In this document: positions 4,991 through 6,776 of the stretch, piece by piece | Numbering within the stretch: position 1 is the stretch's first letter | Layout: the number at the start of each line of letters is the position of its first letter | Assembly: GCA_944363005.1 (NCBI GenBank) | Contig: CALVTV010000217.1 | Location: 1 to 6,776 of the forward strand | Length of the DNA stretch: 6,776 nucleotides | Direction: 5' to 3' | From: an uncultured Clostridia bacterium | Lineage (GTDB): Bacteria > Bacillota > Clostridia > Christensenellales > Aristaeellaceae | Translations under genes and position numbers: made by a program | Notes under the pieces: model-generated | The model's input: the letters and a program-made list of their open reading frames with translations, nothing else | What the model was told of the DNA's origin: nothing | Databases searched by the model: none

Positions 4991-5741
4991 ACCGTTTGAT
5001 TTTTCAAAAGCGCCCGAGCTGATCCGCGTCGAGGATCTGCACAAGGACTTCGGCTCGCTGAAAGTGCTCGCCGGCATCACGGAAACCATTCATAAGGGCG
5101 AGGTCGTCTCGCTCATTGGCCCGTCCGGCTCCGGAAAGTCCACGTTCCTGCGTTGCCTCAACCGCCTGGAAGAGCCGACCAGCGGTCACATCTGGTTTGA
5201 CGGCGTGGATATTGCCGACAAGTCGGTGGATATCGACAAGCACCGCGAGAAGATGGGCATGGTCTTCCAGCACTTCAACATTTTCCCGCACATGTCCGTC
5301 ATCGACAACATCACCCTTGCGCCCACGCTGCTGGGCAAGCAGACCAAAGACGAAGCGCGCGCCAAAGCCGAAGCGCTGCTCTCGCGTGTCGGGCTGCTGG
5401 ACAAGCGCGACATCAAGCCCACCCGCCTTTCCGGCGGACAGAAGCAGCGCCTGGCCATCGTCCGCGCGCTCGCCATGGAGCCGGAAGTCATGCTCTTTGA
5501 CGAGCCGACCTCCGCACTCGATCCGGAAATGGTAGGCGAAGTGCTGGACGTCATCAAGACGCTGGCCAAAAACAACATGACCTGTGTCATCGTGACCCAT
5601 GAAATGGGCTTTGCCCGCGAGGTCTGCAACCGCGTGTTGTTCATGGATGGCGGCGTCATCTGCGAACAAGGCGCGCCTGAGCAGCTCTTCGATCATCCCC
5701 AACATCCCCGTACGCAGGACTTCCTGAGCAAAGTGCTCTAA
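4983..5741 (+). CDS. Polar amino acid ABC transporter ATP-binding protein (GlnQ/HisP type)
   Basis: This 252-residue cytoplasmic ATPase powers the importer. All motifs are intact and in order: Walker A GPSGSGKST (46-54, Lys52), Q-loop Gln96 in VFQHFNIFPH (94-103), ABC signature LSGGQKQR (149-156), Walker B VMLFDEP (169-175) with catalytic Glu174, D-loop SALD (177-180) and switch His206 in VTHEMGFAREV (204-214). FNIFPH and the length of about 240-255 residues are typical of the polar amino acid subfamily. The start is GTG, overlapping the permease gene by 8 nt. It is the last gene of the operon and is followed 10 nt later by an intrinsic terminator. The ligand cannot be inferred from the ATPase. 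Confidence 0.95.
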   Translation: MTEPFDFSKAPELIRVEDLHKDFGSLKVLAGITETIHKGEVVSLIGPSGSGKSTFLRCLNRLEEPTSGHIWFDGVDIADKSVDIDKHREKMGMVFQHFNIFPHMSVIDNITLAPTLLGKQTKDEARAKAEALLSRVGLLDKRDIKPTRLSGGQKQRLAIVRALAMEPEVMLFDEPTSALDPEMVGEVLDVIKTLAKNNMTCVIVTHEMGFAREVCNRVLFMDGGVICEQGAPEQLFDHPQHPRTQDFLSKVL

Positions 5742-5751
5742 ATACATCAAG

Positions 5752-5776
5752 AGGGCGGCATTAGCCGCCCTTTTTT
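5752..5776 (+). terminator. Intrinsic terminator at the end of the transporter operon
   Basis: An 8-bp stem (AGGGCGGC 5752-5759 with GCCGCCCT 5764-5771) closes an ATTA loop, and six T follow (5771-5776). It sits 10 nt after the ATPase stop codon and only 17 nt before the next gene. Confidence 0.9.
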
Positions 5777-5793
5777 CAAACAAGAGGTGTCGC

Positions 5794-6717
5794 ATGGTTC
5801 TCAAACACATCGTCACGCCCGAAGAAAGCGGGATGACCCTGCATCAGCTGTTGCGCGACGTCCTATGCCTTTCCGCGCGCGAAACCCGGGAAGCCAAAGC
5901 GCAATCGCGCGTCACGGTCGATGACCGGCCTTTTTTCGCCAATCAGCCGTTGCGCGCAGGCATGGTCGTACGCGTCGAACTGGCGGAATTTGAACGCCGC
6001 CATCCCCTCGCGCAAGGTGACGCTTCCGTTCGCGTCCTTTGGGAAGACGACGCCCTTTTGGCGGTATACAAAGAAGCTTTGCTCCAGTGCCATCCCTCGC
6101 CCTCTGCCCCGGCCGGTTCCGATACGCTTGAAGCCCGTGTGCAGCGCTACCTCGGCGCGCCCGCACATCCCGTGCATCGCTTGGATGCCGAAACGACGGG
6201 CATCGTGCTCTTTGCCAAGCTGCCCTTTGTACAAGCCCGGCTTCAACAGCAGATGCAGACGGGCGCCTTTAAAAAGACCTATCAGGCTTGGGTGTACGGC
6301 GTCCCCGATCCGCCGCAGGGCGTGGTCGATGCCCCCATTGCCCCATTGACCCCGGATAGCTTCACCCGCGTGGTCCGTGAGGACGGACAGCGCGCCGTCA
6401 GCCGCTACCGCACGTTGCAGACCGTTCCGATTCCCGCCGCACTCGTCGAGCTTTCCCCGATCACCGGGCGTACGCACCAGCTTCGCGTACACATGGCGCA
6501 CATCGGCCACCCGCTTTTGGGGGACACCCGCTACGCCTCGCCTGCCTCAGCCGCTTGCTCCAAGCTCCTTTCACTTCATTACCATCAGCTTTGCGCCGTC
6601 TCCCTGCGCTTCACCCATCCTCTCTCCGGCGAGGCGGTCTGTGTGTCCTGTGAACCGCAGTTTTCGCTGGGCTTCACTCCTTCCAGCATCTGCCTTTCCC
6701 TCGATCTTTCGAGATAA
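5794..6717 (+). CDS. RluA/RluD-family RNA pseudouridine synthase
   Basis: The 307-residue protein should convert specific uridines in rRNA (or tRNA) to pseudouridine. The N-terminal region (about 14-65) looks like an S4-type RNA-binding domain (LHQLLRDVLCLSARETREA..., ending RAGMVVRVEL). The catalytic domain contains HPVHRLDAETTGIVLFAK (125-142) with the catalytic Asp131, the KKTYQAWVYG strand (160-169) and GRTHQLRVHMAHIGHPLLGDTRY (225-247), all hallmark RluA-family motifs. Length is normal for a single-copy RluD-type enzyme. The start is ATG with AGAGGTG at 5783-5789. The last 15-20 residues are unlike the family core and probably a free tail. It has no evident functional link to the operon upstream. 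No promoter is visible in the 17 nt after the terminator, so expression may come from within the ATPase gene or from read-through. The target uridine cannot be predicted. Confidence 0.93.
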   Translation: MVLKHIVTPEESGMTLHQLLRDVLCLSARETREAKAQSRVTVDDRPFFANQPLRAGMVVRVELAEFERRHPLAQGDASVRVLWEDDALLAVYKEALLQCHPSPSAPAGSDTLEARVQRYLGAPAHPVHRLDAETTGIVLFAKLPFVQARLQQQMQTGAFKKTYQAWVYGVPDPPQGVVDAPIAPLTPDSFTRVVREDGQRAVSRYRTLQTVPIPAALVELSPITGRTHQLRVHMAHIGHPLLGDTRYASPASAACSKLLSLHYHQLCAVSLRFTHPLSGEAVCVSCEPQFSLGFTPSSICLSLDLSR

Positions 6718-6776
6718 AACCTCAAAAATCCTTGTATTACAAAGAAATTTGGTCCATCCAAGAAATTACCAGATTT
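6718..6776. other. Short AT-rich tail without a gene
   Basis: The last 59 bases hold no open reading frame of note. A small palindrome, TTGTA-T-TACAA, lies at 6732-6742, and TTGG/CCAA arms follow near 6749-6761. There is no U-tract terminator within the window. The drop in GC suggests an intergenic or control region for a gene beyond the edge. Confidence 0.5.

Noticed and set aside
1970..5089. A 1039-codon open frame on the minus strand opposite the operon
   Set aside because: It is in exact codon register with three well-motifed plus-strand genes that lack TTA, CTA and TCA codons, so it is an artefact of codon bias. Its translation shows no recognisable domain and is rich in His, Gly, Asp and Gln.
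5004..5816. A 270-codon minus-strand frame opposite the ATPase
   Set aside because: Same register effect; the plus strand encodes an ABC ATPase with every motif intact.
5863..6510. A 215-codon minus-strand frame opposite the pseudouridine synthase
   Set aside because: In register with the RluA-family gene and without recognisable motifs.
6732..6742. TTGTA-T-TACAA palindrome as an operator or terminator
   Set aside because: Too short, with no U-tract and no adjacent promoter or gene inside the window; mentioned only as part of the tail.

Overview
The window is an ordinary-looking chromosomal stretch from a fairly GC-rich bacterium. Strong AGGAGG-type Shine-Dalgarno sites, TTG and GTG starts, near-consensus sigma-70/SigA promoters and a two-lobed amino-acid-type binding protein suggest a high-GC member of the Clostridia (Bacillota). 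That placement is an inference from style and has low confidence. No tRNA, rRNA, CRISPR array, insertion sequence or phage gene is visible.

Layout. (1) 25-966: a MerR-family regulator behind a promoter with the long 19-bp spacer typical of this family and a near-perfect dyad operator in that spacer, so it is probably autoregulated. (2) 972-1006: a strong hairpin, usable in both directions, that separates the regulator from the convergent gene. (3) 1011-1778, minus strand: a secreted polar amino acid-type solute-binding protein with its own near-consensus promoter. (4) 1779-2035: a 257-bp divergent control region holding two face-to-face promoters, an inverted repeat, a short direct repeat and A/T tracts. 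(5) 2036-5741, plus strand: a tight four-gene operon encoding a class I aminotransferase, an iron-containing-alcohol-dehydrogenase-family protein resembling E. coli YbdH/HcxA, a polar amino acid ABC permease and its ATPase, closed by a terminator at 5752-5776. (6) 5794-6717: an RluA/RluD-family pseudouridine synthase. (7) 6718-6776: a short AT-rich tail with no gene.

How the genes fit together. The binding protein, permease and ATPase form a complete importer split over two divergent transcripts. The aminotransferase and the dehydrogenase lie between its parts and are transcribed with the membrane components. The simplest reading is a catabolic module: an amino acid enters, the aminotransferase converts it to the 2-oxo acid, and the HcxA-like enzyme reduces that to a 2-hydroxy acid while reoxidising NAD(P)H. 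As I recall, E. coli has the same enzyme pair next to each other (ybdL/ybdH). The binding protein lacks the conserved Asp that contacts the ligand alpha-amino group in this family, so the ligand could be unusual. The module is the most interesting part of the window; its substrate cannot be read from sequence alone.
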